Shown: positions 34,144 through 42,987 of the stretch, piece by piece
Layout: each line of letters begins with the position of its first letter
Numbering within the stretch: the first letter of the stretch is position 1
Source of the DNA: Parasegetibacter sp. NRK P23
GTDB taxonomy: Bacteria; Bacteroidota; Bacteroidia; Chitinophagales; Chitinophagaceae
Reading direction: 5' to 3'
Assembly (NCBI RefSeq): GCF_023721715.1
Contig: NZ_JAMDLG010000001.1
Span: 1,057,889 to 1,121,888 of the forward strand
Length of the DNA stretch: 64,000 bases
The notes under the pieces: model-generated
What the model was told of the DNA's origin: nothing
The model's input: only the letters and a program-made list of their open reading frames with translations
Databases searched by the model: none
Position numbers and translations under genes: made by a program

Positions 34144-34857
34144 ATGAAAATAGATATCCTCACCGTAGTGCCCGACCTGCTGGAAGGCCCCTTCTCCCAC
34201 TCTATCATGAAACGTGCGCGGGACAAAGGACTGCTGGAAGTGAACCTCATCAACCTGAGAGATTATACGCCGCTGCCACGCGCCCAGGTAGACGATTACC
34301 CCTTTGGCGGAGGCGCTGGTATGGTACTGATGATAGAGCCACTGGTGAACGCCATTGAAACATTACAGGCACAAACCCCTTACGATGAGATCATTTACAT
34401 GACGCCCGACGGCGCCACTTTCAACCAGAAAACCGCCAACAAGCTTTCTTTAAAAGAGAACCTGCTCATCATCTGCGGACATTACAAAGGGATCGACGAA
34501 CGCGTACGCGAACATTTTGTGACCATGGAGATATCCATCGGCGACTATGTACTGAGTGGCGGGGAACTGGCCGCAGCCGTGGTGGTAGATGCTATCGGCA
34601 GGATTATACCCGGCGTACTGAGCGATGAAACCTCCGCCCTCACCGATTCGTTCCAGGATAACCTGCTCGCACCGCCCGTATACACGCGGCCCGCGGAATT
34701 CAGGGGCTGGAAAGTACCCGAAGTATTGCTGGAAGGCAACCACCGTAAAGTGGATGAATGGCGCCACGAAGAAGCCATCCGCCGCACCACCCAACGCCGC
34801 CCCGACCTGATGGAACCCGACGCTACGAAAGCGCCTTCCCCATCAAAGGATCGGTAG
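34144..34857 (+). CDS. trmD: tRNA (guanine37-N1)-methyltransferase TrmD
   Basis: A 237-residue SPOUT enzyme that makes m1G37 next to the anticodon, needed to hold the reading frame. The trefoil-knot SAM site is formed by [17 protein letters not shown] (112-120 core) and [15 protein letters not shown] (131-141); the N-terminal [13 protein letters not shown] at 50-62 and the C-terminal [20 protein letters not shown] and [12 protein letters not shown] are intact. In many bacteria trmD lies with rpsP and rimM; here those are about 19 kb away on the other strand. The last 35 bp overlap the 3' end of the phospholipase gene, and the final residues ([11 protein letters not shown]) are unconserved. 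Confidence 0.95.
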   Translation: MKIDILTVVPDLLEGPFSHSIMKRARDKGLLEVNLINLRDYTPLPRAQVDDYPFGGGAGMVLMIEPLVNAIETLQAQTPYDEIIYMTPDGATFNQKTANKLSLKENLLIICGHYKGIDERVREHFVTMEISIGDYVLSGGELAAAVVVDAIGRIIPGVLSDETSALTDSFQDNLLAPPVYTRPAEFRGWKVPEVLLEGNHRKVDEWRHEEAIRRTTQRRPDLMEPDATKAPSPSKDR

Positions 34858-37324
34858 TGGTGCTTTTACCCGTTTCTATCTTGCCCGCGAAGCGCCACAA
34901 AAAGTTGGCGGCATCCGATTTACGAATCACCACGTCGTACCAGCAGTTGGTTTTTTGCAGCGGGATTTTGTATTCCACAGAAGCACCGGCTTTAACAGCC
35001 ATTTTTTTCCCGCCGGTACCGTAAGAAGGATCTGCCACTTCCAATTGAGTATTGGTATTCCCTGTGTTCGTAATTATAAGCGTAGCATACTCCAGTCCTT
35101 TGGTGTAGGTGAGCTTTACCTGCAGCGCATCACTGCCATCCCCCTTGTATTCGCGAAAGAACCCGTTTGCACCATGTAACTGAAGGTGGTACCGCCCCTT
35201 TTCAAATTGAACTAACGGCCAGGAATAACCTATTTCATCTCCGGGTTTTACGGTAAAGTTCCAGTTGTGCATCAACGCTTCTCCATCTTCCCGTTTAAAC
35301 TTACCCGGCGCATACACCTGGAAAGCAGCGCCTATGGCGCGTTTGCTAAAGAGTTTATTCGCGGCACCCATGTTTATTTCCAATGTCCCGTTCTTCACGG
35401 CGGCATCAGCGTACCATTCGGACGAAATTGTGCAGGCGGGTCGTGTACCGGGTTCCTGTTGAGGAACGGCGTTTACCTGGTTTGCCGTATTACCCAGTTG
35501 TGTGGCATCGAGTCTCCTGTAATTGCCGGGAAGCTCCTTGAAACTGGCGCGGTGTATGTCTTCCACCACCTTATCTCTTTCGAGGAAAGTGGGATTGGTG
35601 CCGGTTTCTTTTACCGCGGGACGAAACACCGAAGTAAGGTCCCCGCAAACCGTCCGTCTCCATTCGGTAATGTTTGCTTCCTTTACATTTTTCCCTTTGC
35701 CCGAGAGCCAGGTTTCCAGGAATTGCAGGGAAGAAGTATGGTCGAACACTTCCGAGTTCACCCAACCGCCGCGCGACCAAGGTGACGCGATCACCAGTGG
35801 AACGCGGAAGCCCAGTCCGATGGGACTTTCCCGGCGGCTCTCCGCTTTTGAAGTTCTTTTCTCCTCCATATCCATGGTTACCCATTCGGAGCGGGTATCC
35901 ATTCCTTTGGAAACAGCGCCCGTCCAGGGTTTATCGGAATGTGGCGGCACAAAAGGCGGAACATGGTCGAAATAGCCATCGTTCTCATCGTAGGTGAGGA
36001 TGAAAATGGTTTTCTTCCACACTTCCGGGTTTTTGGTAAGAATGTCCAGCGCTTCGGAAACATACCAGGCGCCATACCAGGGTGCCCCGGGGTGATCGGA
36101 GAAATTACAGGGCGCCACCAACCAGGATACGGCGGGCAATTCCCCTGTGTTCACATCTTTACGAAACTGGTGGAAGATATCGCCTTTGGGCACTTTCACT
36201 TCTCTTTTTTCTGCACCTTCTCCGTAAAAAATGGATTCCACTTCATGGTAATCGGGATCACCCGTATTGGTAACGAACGCCCTTTTGTGGAGGTTCTTTT
36301 CAAATTCAGAAAGTTTTTCCCAGCGTGCTGCGTTCCATTCTTTTGAAGCTTCTTCTACCTGCTTCATCAACTTCTTCTTTTCTTCCAGCTTTTTAGTTTT
36401 CTCAGTATCCGCGGGATTTTCGTTTAAATCTTTGGTCAACGCCTCTATTTCACCGGGCAGTTCTTTAAGGAGTTTGGCCAGGAAATCGAGGTGCGCGGGA
36501 TGTAACCTTACATTGTACTGCTTGTAAAATTCAAGGCTGTTGTCGGTAAAGTTGGCGAGCCAGCCATCTTCTTCATCTCCCAATCCTACGGGAATGCTGA
36601 GTTCGTTCTGGTACACCTTCCAGGAAACGCCGGCTTCTTCCATGCGTTCGGGAAATGTTTTCCAGGTGATGTCTTTGTGGTCGATCTGCCCGTTCATCAC
36701 GTGGGGCAGAGATTGTGGGTTGTGGGGTTCGGGCCGGAAAGCCGCGGACCAGAAAAAAGTCCTGTTCGTACTGGTTCCTGTTAAAGAGGAGCAGAAATGC
36801 TGGTCGCAAACCGTGAACGCGTCGGCCAGGGCATAATAGAAGGGAATATCGTTCCGGTCGTAGAAGCCCATGGTAAGGGGCATTTCTTTGTACGCTTTGT
36901 TGCCGGGCTTTTTGGCTTCGAGCCAGTTGTCCATTTTCCCGTTGTTGCGGGCATCGGTCATATCGGTCCAGGAGTGGGGCAATGAACCCATCCAGGTGGC
37001 TTTCGAGTTTTTGATGTCCAGCCGGAACGGCGCATAGGTGTCACCGTTTTTATTCTGCTGGAACCATACCGGGAGACCGTTGGGTAAACGGAGGGCACGC
37101 GGATCGTTGAAGCCGCGTACCCCTTTCAGCCTGCCATAACAATGATCGAAGGAGCGGTTTTCCTGCATCAGGAACACCACATGCTCGGCGTCCATGAACG
37201 TGGTACCGGGATCGGCGCTGATGGCCATGGCCCGTTGAATGGAAGCGGGCAGCAGTTGTGCCATACCCGTTGCGCCGGCCAGCATGGTGGCTTTTTTGAT
37301 GAAGTCTCTCCTTGAATCCTGCAT
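34823..37324 (-). CDS. Tat-exported phosphocholine-specific phospholipase C family enzyme
   Basis: An 833-residue protein. A twin-arginine signal ([18 protein letters not shown]) leads to export of the folded enzyme. The phosphoesterase domain (about 45-530) starts [20 protein letters not shown], includes [30 protein letters not shown] and [17 protein letters not shown], the layout of bacterial non-haemolytic PlcN-type phospholipases that release phosphocholine from phosphatidylcholine or sphingomyelin. Two C-terminal beta domains (DUF756-like, about 640-810) close it. An insert at about 280-340 is charged and coiled-coil-like ([20 protein letters not shown]). It lies 45 nt after a SusD gene on the same strand, so it is the third gene of a SusCD operon. 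The 3' end overlaps trmD by 35 bp. Confidence 0.92.
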   Translation of the reverse strand: MQDSRRDFIKKATMLAGATGMAQLLPASIQRAMAISADPGTTFMDAEHVVFLMQENRSFDHCYGRLKGVRGFNDPRALRLPNGLPVWFQQNKNGDTYAPFRLDIKNSKATWMGSLPHSWTDMTDARNNGKMDNWLEAKKPGNKAYKEMPLTMGFYDRNDIPFYYALADAFTVCDQHFCSSLTGTSTNRTFFWSAAFRPEPHNPQSLPHVMNGQIDHKDITWKTFPERMEEAGVSWKVYQNELSIPVGLGDEEDGWLANFTDNSLEFYKQYNVRLHPAHLDFLAKLLKELPGEIEALTKDLNENPADTEKTKKLEEKKKLMKQVEEASKEWNAARWEKLSEFEKNLHKRAFVTNTGDPDYHEVESIFYGEGAEKREVKVPKGDIFHQFRKDVNTGELPAVSWLVAPCNFSDHPGAPWYGAWYVSEALDILTKNPEVWKKTIFILTYDENDGYFDHVPPFVPPHSDKPWTGAVSKGMDTRSEWVTMDMEEKRTSKAESRRESPIGLGFRVPLVIASPWSRGGWVNSEVFDHTSSLQFLETWLSGKGKNVKEANITEWRRTVCGDLTSVFRPAVKETGTNPTFLERDKVVEDIHRASFKELPGNYRRLDATQLGNTANQVNAVPQQEPGTRPACTISSEWYADAAVKNGTLEINMGAANKLFSKRAIGAAFQVYAPGKFKREDGEALMHNWNFTVKPGDEIGYSWPLVQFEKGRYHLQLHGANGFFREYKGDGSDALQVKLTYTKGLEYATLIITNTGNTNTQLEVADPSYGTGGKKMAVKAGASVEYKIPLQKTNCWYDVVIRKSDAANFLWRFAGKIETGKSTTTDPLMGKALS

Positions 37325-37369
37325 GTTGCTGAAGCTTATAATTTGTGCGGCAATGTTACTGAACTTTGG

Positions 37370-38863
37370 TTATTTCACCCACCAGGTGGCTTTATTGATC
37401 TCGTCGTTGCCTTCTCCAAACTGCGTTTTGATGGCGGCTCCCACGTTCTTCGCGTTGAAGTTGTATTCCGACTGCGGATAGATCCACCTGAATGGAATGG
37501 TGACGCCGGAAGGCCTGCGGAAAGCGGGATACCCGGTGCGGAGGTGTTCCCGGAAAGCGGTCCAGCCGTTCTGGAAGAAAGATTCAATGTACTTTTCCGT
37601 GATAATCATCTTGATTCTTTCTTCATCGCTTGCGGCAGCAGAGAAATTGTTGGCGGCGTGCGCCAGATACATACCGGCGGCATCTTCACTTACATAAGCG
37701 TTCAGGCCTTTGGCATACGTTTCATAAAATTTGAAAGAACCTTTCACCGCCTGGTTAAAGAAAGTGCCTGCATTCCCATCGATCCAGCCACGCACGGCCG
37801 CTTCAGCCAGGATGAGTTGTTGTTCGGCATAACTCACCAAAACACGCGGTTCTGTTGTTGGATCCTGGTAGTACCGTTCCTTCACTTTAGATGTTTTACC
37901 GGCAGCGGCTTTCAGGTTCACCTGCGCGTAAGGCGCGGCGGGATCGCCTCCTTCGTAGGAAGTAAAATCACTTTCCGGTTTGCCCGCTTCTTTGCCCAGT
38001 TTGGTTTGGGTACAGAAGATGAACAGGCGCGGATCCTGCTTGTCCTGTAGCAATTTGATAAAAGTGGAATCCATGTACATGCCGGAGCCGAAACCACTGG
38101 AGTTGAATTCAGGATAGCGGTTGTCCTGCTGATCGCGGAAAACAAGCTGGCCATTATCGATCGTACCGGAAAGCAGGGGCTGGGTCTGGTAGATGTTTTT
38201 GAAGGAAGAAACGATGTTCAGGTCGGCTTCGCCGGTTCTTTTGGAAAGCGAAAGCAATACTTTCAGCCGGAAGCTGTTCACCAGCTTTCTCCATTGTGCC
38301 ACACTTCCACTGTAGATGATGTCTCCGTTGATGATTGTGTTCTCTTTGGAGAGTATATCATTCGCTTCTTCCAGTTCTTTCAGCACACCTTTTAATACCG
38401 TTTTCTGGTCGTCGTATACCGGGGCGAAATAAGGTTCTGTTTCCGATTCAGCCTGCAGTGCCTGGGTATAGGGCACGTCTCCGAAAGTAAGTGTGAGGTT
38501 ATAAAAATAGTACGCGCGGAAAAACTTAGCCAGTGCCGAATAAGATGGAACGCCGATGCGGATCGCTTCTTCGTTCATCTTGGTGATATCGCGGAGCCTG
38601 CCGTAGGCGCTGAAATCGCCCCGTCCCCATTTGTAATACTGCGCGGTGTTTTCACCATCGGTTTGCACCAGCATTTTCGTGGCGTACAGCGGTGTTGTTC
38701 CACCGAAATCGCGGAACGCTTCCCACTCAATTTTGGTGAGTTGCAACTGCGGGTGGGTGGTGGTTGCACGGTTGGGATCGGTGTTCATTTCAGAGAAATC
38801 CTTGCAGGAAAAGAGCAGACTCATTCCGGCGATCAGTCCTATATGGAGTGTTTTTTTCAACAT
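37370..38863 (-). CDS. SusD/RagB-family lipoprotein (SusD-like_2 type)
   Basis: A 497-residue surface lipoprotein with signal KKTLHIGLIAGMSLLFSC and lipidated Cys 20, then the typical DFSEMNTDPNRATTTHPQLQ opening of the second SusD group. The middle has the helical repeats (FRAYYFYNLTLTFGDVPYTQ) and the C terminus ends PQSEYNFNAKNVGAAIKTQF-type sequence common to this group. It starts 18 nt after the SusC stop and is followed after 45 nt by the phospholipase. It should cap the SusC barrel and bind the imported compound, perhaps a phospholipid breakdown product; that is inference from context. Confidence 0.92.
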   Translation of the reverse strand: MLKKTLHIGLIAGMSLLFSCKDFSEMNTDPNRATTTHPQLQLTKIEWEAFRDFGGTTPLYATKMLVQTDGENTAQYYKWGRGDFSAYGRLRDITKMNEEAIRIGVPSYSALAKFFRAYYFYNLTLTFGDVPYTQALQAESETEPYFAPVYDDQKTVLKGVLKELEEANDILSKENTIINGDIIYSGSVAQWRKLVNSFRLKVLLSLSKRTGEADLNIVSSFKNIYQTQPLLSGTIDNGQLVFRDQQDNRYPEFNSSGFGSGMYMDSTFIKLLQDKQDPRLFIFCTQTKLGKEAGKPESDFTSYEGGDPAAPYAQVNLKAAAGKTSKVKERYYQDPTTEPRVLVSYAEQQLILAEAAVRGWIDGNAGTFFNQAVKGSFKFYETYAKGLNAYVSEDAAGMYLAHAANNFSAAASDEERIKMIITEKYIESFFQNGWTAFREHLRTGYPAFRRPSGVTIPFRWIYPQSEYNFNAKNVGAAIKTQFGEGNDEINKATWWVK

Positions 38864-38881
38864 GATGACAGGTTAATTCAG

Positions 38882-41800
38882 TTAGAGTTTAACATTGATG
38901 GAGAAGCCTACATAGCGGGCGGAAGGGTCCTGGAGGTTGTCGTCGTTACCGTAATCCGGATCCAGGTACGGCACTTTCTTCCACATAAGCAGGTTATAAC
39001 CGTAGAGCGAAAGATCCACACCTTTCAGACTGCCCAGTTTCACGAGTTTGGTGAGGTCGTATCCAATGGAAAGTCTTCTCAGTTTGAAGTAAGAGCGATC
39101 GAAGATGTTCGCGAATTTCTCGCTTTCCTGTTCGGTTACCCTTGCCTGGTAGGGATACACCTGCGACCAGGTTTGCCAGTTCACCGCACGGGTATTGGGT
39201 TTGTAGGTACGGGTATCGGAGATCACGTTTCCGTTCACATCTCTTTGCAGCGTACCACCTGTAACGATTACGCCCTGGGGAACATATACCGGTTGACCGG
39301 CAGCATATTCAGCATCGCGGTATTCCACGGAGGACGGGTGTTTTCCGCCCCACCACATTTTTTCGATGGTCACGGAGCGGAGCAGGCCACCCCATGCGCC
39401 GTCGATGTCCAGGTTCACGGTGAAGTTTCCAATCTTAAAGCTGTTCTGCATACCCAGTCTCCAGTTCGGATCCAGGTTGCCCACGTTTTTCACAAATGGG
39501 TCTTTGATGGGCAGACCTGTATTGCCGTCCAGGATCACTTCTCCGGTGGCACTCTTCTGCCAAACCGTGCTGTAGTAAGCATCGGCGCGGTCGCCCACTA
39601 CAAAGTTGCCGTACTTCGCCTGGTTATTGTAAATCTCTGTGAGTTTACGGACAGAACGGCTCCAGTTCAGGCCCATGTTCCAGGAGAAATTCTTCTGAAG
39701 AATCGGTTTAATACCGGCCACCACTTCAAAACCATTGGTCGTGTATTGGTTGCCATTTACTTTCCGGGAATTGAAGCCGGAAGCTTCTGAAACGGAAAGG
39801 TCAATGATCTGGTTCTCATCTACAATATTGTAATAGGTTGCTTCCACCGAGAACCTGTTCTTCAGGAAAGAAGTAGCCAGACCGAATTCATACGAAGTGG
39901 ATTTCTCCGGTTTGATATCGGGATTGATGAGAGAGGCAGGATAATACACTGAAGGTGTACTTCCGTAAGTAACGCCCTTGTAATAAGTAGAGGCAATGCT
40001 GTAAGGAGAAAGGTCGCTGGATACTTCGGCCCAGGACCCGCTGAGTTTCAGGTAATCCACCGCAGAAGGAAGGTTCAGGTATTCTGATACGATGGTACTG
40101 AGGGAAACCGAGGGATAGAAATAAGAATTGTTTTTGGAAGGAAGAGTGGATGACCAGTCGTTCCTCGCCGAAAAGTTCAGGTACACCGCACGGTAAAGAT
40201 CGAGGTTCGCCGAAGCGTAAATACTATTGATGGCTTTTTCTTCGAGGTAGTTCGTGGCCTGAACAGGACCTTGTGTATTGTTCAGACTATACACAAACGG
40301 CACGATCAACCCGTCGGAGGAAGCATATTCTTCCTGGTAATTCCGGTAGAAAGTAGATGCGCCCGCATTGATGCCAAACTGGATATTGTCGCTGATTTCT
40401 TTGTTGTAAGCGGCCAGGAAATCCCCGTCCAGGTTAAGCTGGGAGCGGTTCCACATTTTGTAATCGCCATTCCTGGAATCGCCGTAGTTCATGTAAGACT
40501 TCGGACTCTTCATGTCTTCAAAAGAAGAACGTTCACGCGCATTGCCACGCACCTGCAAAGTAAGGTCGGGCATTACTTCCCAGGCGAGTTTCAGTTGGCC
40601 GTTCAGGGTGTTCCTGTTCTGCTTCTGCTCCAGTTCGTAAGATGCGAAGTAAGGGTTGTTGTACCAGGCATAGTTGTAGTTGGCCTGGCGGTAACCTTCC
40701 ATTCCCGGAACATACATGTGTTCCTTCAGTTCTTTCCCGTTTACATCATCTCCCATCCAGATGAGGATGGTGTACATGTGGTTCTTAGGACCGTATCCAT
40801 AACGGGGATAGTTAGGCGAGAACACTTTATTGTAGGAAAGACCGGCATCAATGGTCACATTCTTCGCGAGTTCATAACTGGCGTTGAAAGTAAGTCCACC
40901 GGTATTCAGGGAAGTATTCGGCACCTGACCGCGCTGGTAGGCCTGTTTGCCTGAAAAATAGAATTGTCCTTTTTCCCCTTTGTAAGCGGCTGAAAAAGTA
41001 TTTTCGGTCACCAACCCGGTGCGGAGGAAATCGTTCAGGTTATCGTGCCGCACCCAGTCGATGGGCACACGCTCGTATTTAGATTTATCGTTGTACACCG
41101 TTCCGCGCACATCGCCCCACCAGGGAATCTCTTCACCGGTTTGTTTGTTGCGGATGGGACTGTTCCACTGGGCTACTTTGATACCGGTGCCGAATTTTGG
41201 TCCCCAGATCATATCGCCATCGGAAATACCGCCATCGGAGCCATCCCAGAACTCGTATTTACCGTTGGAACCGTTGCCATATTCGGTTTGCGTTTCAGGA
41301 AAAACGGTAAACCCAGCGGTAACCATGTTGTTGGTTCCCACATTAAAGTTCCAGCCGCTTTTTGAAGCTTTTTTCGTGGTGATGAGGATGGCGCCGTTCT
41401 TTCCGCGTGAGCCGTAGAGCGCAGCGGCGGTAGTGCCTTTCAGCACGTTGATGTTCGCGATGTCTTCGCCTGACACATCATAAAAATCTGTTTCAACGGG
41501 AACGCCGTCAATAACAATCAGCGGACTTTTTCCACGGAGCGAAAAGCCCGGGGTCTGGAACAATCCTGTTGGGTTGGTTACGGTTAAACCCGCCACCTGG
41601 CCGGATAGCGCTGAACCTATATTCAATGTTTTAGATTCCGCTAACACATCTGTGTTTACTTCCTGCGTGGCGTAACCCAGTTTTCTTTTCTGTTGTTTGA
41701 TACCGATGGCCGTTACCACCACTTCATTCAGTTTTGCGGCATCTGGTTGCAGTGTAATAGTAAGGTTGTTCCTGCCATTCACCTGTTCTTCCCGCGGCGC

Positions 41801-42076
41801 GAAACCGATCATTGAAAAAACGAGGGTGGCATTATCGTCGGCGGCGATCCTGAAAGCGCCACCTGCGCCGGTTACTGTGGTGAGCGGACTCCCTTTTACG
41901 GCTACGGAAACACCTTGCAAAGGCGCACCTGTACTGTCTTTTACGATCCCGGAAATAGTTTGTTGCTGGAAATAAGAGAACAAAGGTTTTTCACCTGAAA
42001 GATCCCCGGCATACGAACCGGTACAGGCAAAACTTGCCACGGCCGCAAGGGTGCAGCCACGCAGGAAATTCTTCAT
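38882..42076 (-). CDS. SusC/RagA TonB-dependent transporter (no STN domain)
   Basis: A 1064-residue outer-membrane barrel. After a signal peptide (CTLAAVASFACTGSYAG) it goes straight to a CarboxypepD-regulatory-like domain (ISGIVKDSTGAPLQGVSVAV, about 40-115), the plug with SLRGKSPLIVIDGVPVETDF and AALYGSRGKNGAILITTKKA, and the barrel ending DPSARYVGFSINVKL. Unlike the other SusC here it lacks an STN domain, so it is not wired to a FecR/sigma pair. It heads the SusC-SusD-phospholipase C operon. Its promoter region has a TACGTTTG box and two palindromes. TonB-dependent uptake of the phospholipase products (for example phosphocholine, glycerol or lipid) is an inference. Confidence 0.94.
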   Translation of the reverse strand: MKNFLRGCTLAAVASFACTGSYAGDLSGEKPLFSYFQQQTISGIVKDSTGAPLQGVSVAVKGSPLTTVTGAGGAFRIAADDNATLVFSMIGFAPREEQVNGRNNLTITLQPDAAKLNEVVVTAIGIKQQKRKLGYATQEVNTDVLAESKTLNIGSALSGQVAGLTVTNPTGLFQTPGFSLRGKSPLIVIDGVPVETDFYDVSGEDIANINVLKGTTAAALYGSRGKNGAILITTKKASKSGWNFNVGTNNMVTAGFTVFPETQTEYGNGSNGKYEFWDGSDGGISDGDMIWGPKFGTGIKVAQWNSPIRNKQTGEEIPWWGDVRGTVYNDKSKYERVPIDWVRHDNLNDFLRTGLVTENTFSAAYKGEKGQFYFSGKQAYQRGQVPNTSLNTGGLTFNASYELAKNVTIDAGLSYNKVFSPNYPRYGYGPKNHMYTILIWMGDDVNGKELKEHMYVPGMEGYRQANYNYAWYNNPYFASYELEQKQNRNTLNGQLKLAWEVMPDLTLQVRGNARERSSFEDMKSPKSYMNYGDSRNGDYKMWNRSQLNLDGDFLAAYNKEISDNIQFGINAGASTFYRNYQEEYASSDGLIVPFVYSLNNTQGPVQATNYLEEKAINSIYASANLDLYRAVYLNFSARNDWSSTLPSKNNSYFYPSVSLSTIVSEYLNLPSAVDYLKLSGSWAEVSSDLSPYSIASTYYKGVTYGSTPSVYYPASLINPDIKPEKSTSYEFGLATSFLKNRFSVEATYYNIVDENQIIDLSVSEASGFNSRKVNGNQYTTNGFEVVAGIKPILQKNFSWNMGLNWSRSVRKLTEIYNNQAKYGNFVVGDRADAYYSTVWQKSATGEVILDGNTGLPIKDPFVKNVGNLDPNWRLGMQNSFKIGNFTVNLDIDGAWGGLLRSVTIEKMWWGGKHPSSVEYRDAEYAAGQPVYVPQGVIVTGGTLQRDVNGNVISDTRTYKPNTRAVNWQTWSQVYPYQARVTEQESEKFANIFDRSYFKLRRLSIGYDLTKLVKLGSLKGVDLSLYGYNLLMWKKVPYLDPDYGNDDNLQDPSARYVGFSINVKL

Positions 42077-42101
42077 GAAATGGTTGTTTAGTGTTGTGCC
42101 G

Positions 42102-42109
42102 CAAACGTA
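42102..42109 (-). promoter_or_regulatory. -7 box TACGTTTG of the susCD-phospholipase operon
   Basis: An exact TAnnTTTG match on the minus strand, 25 nt before the susC ATG at 42076. Confidence 0.55.
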
Positions 42110-42119
42110 GCTGTGTCCT

Positions 42120-42136
42120 TTTAACAGATTGTTAAA
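42120..42136. promoter_or_regulatory. Palindrome TTTAACA-GAT-TGTTAAA upstream of susC
   Basis: An exact 7-3-7 inverted repeat beginning 11 bp upstream of the -7 box, where a -33 element would be. A candidate operator for the phospholipase locus. Confidence 0.5.
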
Positions 42137-42184
42137 TGGCCTTTACCAAATCATGAATTGAGAATAAAGTGAATATGAAAGCGC

Positions 42185-42202
42185 TACGCAAACGTTTGTG
42201 TA
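42185..42202. promoter_or_regulatory. LacI-type operator-like palindrome CGCAAACGTTTG
   Basis: TACGCAAACGTTTGTGTA is an 18-bp palindrome with one mismatched pair and has the central CAAACGTTTG core of LacI/PurR-family operators. It lies between the araR 3' end and the susC promoter. No LacI-family gene is in the window. Confidence 0.45.
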
Positions 42203-42229
42203 TCTGCGTTAGTGCAATGAAGTAAAAAA

Positions 42230-42916
42230 CTAAATCAACTTCAGCCCCGACTTATCCAACTCCATATACTTCTGCTCATCGAAAACATAGTAGAACGCTC
42301 CTTTGCGGGATGATTCCTTTTCTTTCTCATTCAACTTGTTCAGTATCTGAAGGGAGAGTATCTTTTTCGAGAAATTCCTTTTATCCAACGGGGATTCGTA
42401 GATCGCTTCGTATAAGGATTGCAGTTGAGGAAGTGTGAACTTATGGGGGAGTAATTCAAATCCGATAGGGTGGTTCAATACCTTCTGGCGCAGGCGTTCT
42501 TTGGCCATGCGGATCATTTTTTTGTGGTCGAAGATAACGGGGGGAATCTTTTTGAGGTCGAACCACTTGGCGTTGTGGGTGCTCATCAGTTCTTCGGAGT
42601 AGTCTTCCAGGCGGATGAGCGCATAGTAGGCGATGGAGAGTACACGGCTGCCGGGATCGCGGTCGGTATCGCCGAAGCAGTGCAGTTGTTCCATGTAAAT
42701 ACGGTCGAGACCGGTGAGTTCGTAGAGGATCCGTCGGGCGGCATCGTCCACCCCTTCGGCCTTGTTTACGAAACCTCCCATTAACGACCATTTGCCGAGT
42801 TCCGGCTCAAAACCCCGCTTGATGAGCAGGGCTTTGAGCCGGTTTCCATCGAAACCAAATATGATACAATCTATCGCTACAAGCAGGCGGTCGTATTGTT
42901 GGTACTCAGCAATCAT
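42230..42916 (-). CDS. araR: Nudix-family (NrtR-like) regulator of arabinose use, AraR
   Basis: A 228-residue regulator: a Nudix-hydrolase-like sensor domain at about 1-140 (DRLLVAIDCIIFGFDGNRLK; GKWSLMGGFVNKAEGVDDAA) followed by a winged helix-turn-helix at about 150-225 (LPHKFTLPQLQSLYEAIYES; LDKRNFSKKIL). The Nudix box is degenerate (RRILYELTGL where REUXEEXGU is needed), so it senses and does not hydrolyse. This is the architecture of the AraR regulator known from Bacteroides, and the gene ends the araB-araD-araA-symporter operon. The ATG at 42916 (MIAEYQQYDR) is preferred over the codon 11 residues earlier. It probably binds the TGTA-N5-TACA sites at 48704 and 57485/57529. Confidence 0.9.
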   Translation of the reverse strand: MIAEYQQYDRLLVAIDCIIFGFDGNRLKALLIKRGFEPELGKWSLMGGFVNKAEGVDDAARRILYELTGLDRIYMEQLHCFGDTDRDPGSRVLSIAYYALIRLEDYSEELMSTHNAKWFDLKKIPPVIFDHKKMIRMAKERLRQKVLNHPIGFELLPHKFTLPQLQSLYEAIYESPLDKRNFSKKILSLQILNKLNEKEKESSRKGAFYYVFDEQKYMELDKSGLKLI

Positions 42917-42987
42917 TATTTCTTTGTTATTTCTGCCCGAAAATAACAACCTGTTTTAATATATCAAATTCAATACTTATCCTATCC

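Noticed and set aside
33468..34253. 261-codon minus-strand frame opposite the S4 gene and trmD
   Set aside because: Antisense shadow of two well-supported genes; composition is not protein-like.
42230..42916. Active Nudix hydrolase
   Set aside because: The Nudix box lacks the REUXEEXGU acids, and a winged helix domain follows, so a regulator is the better call.
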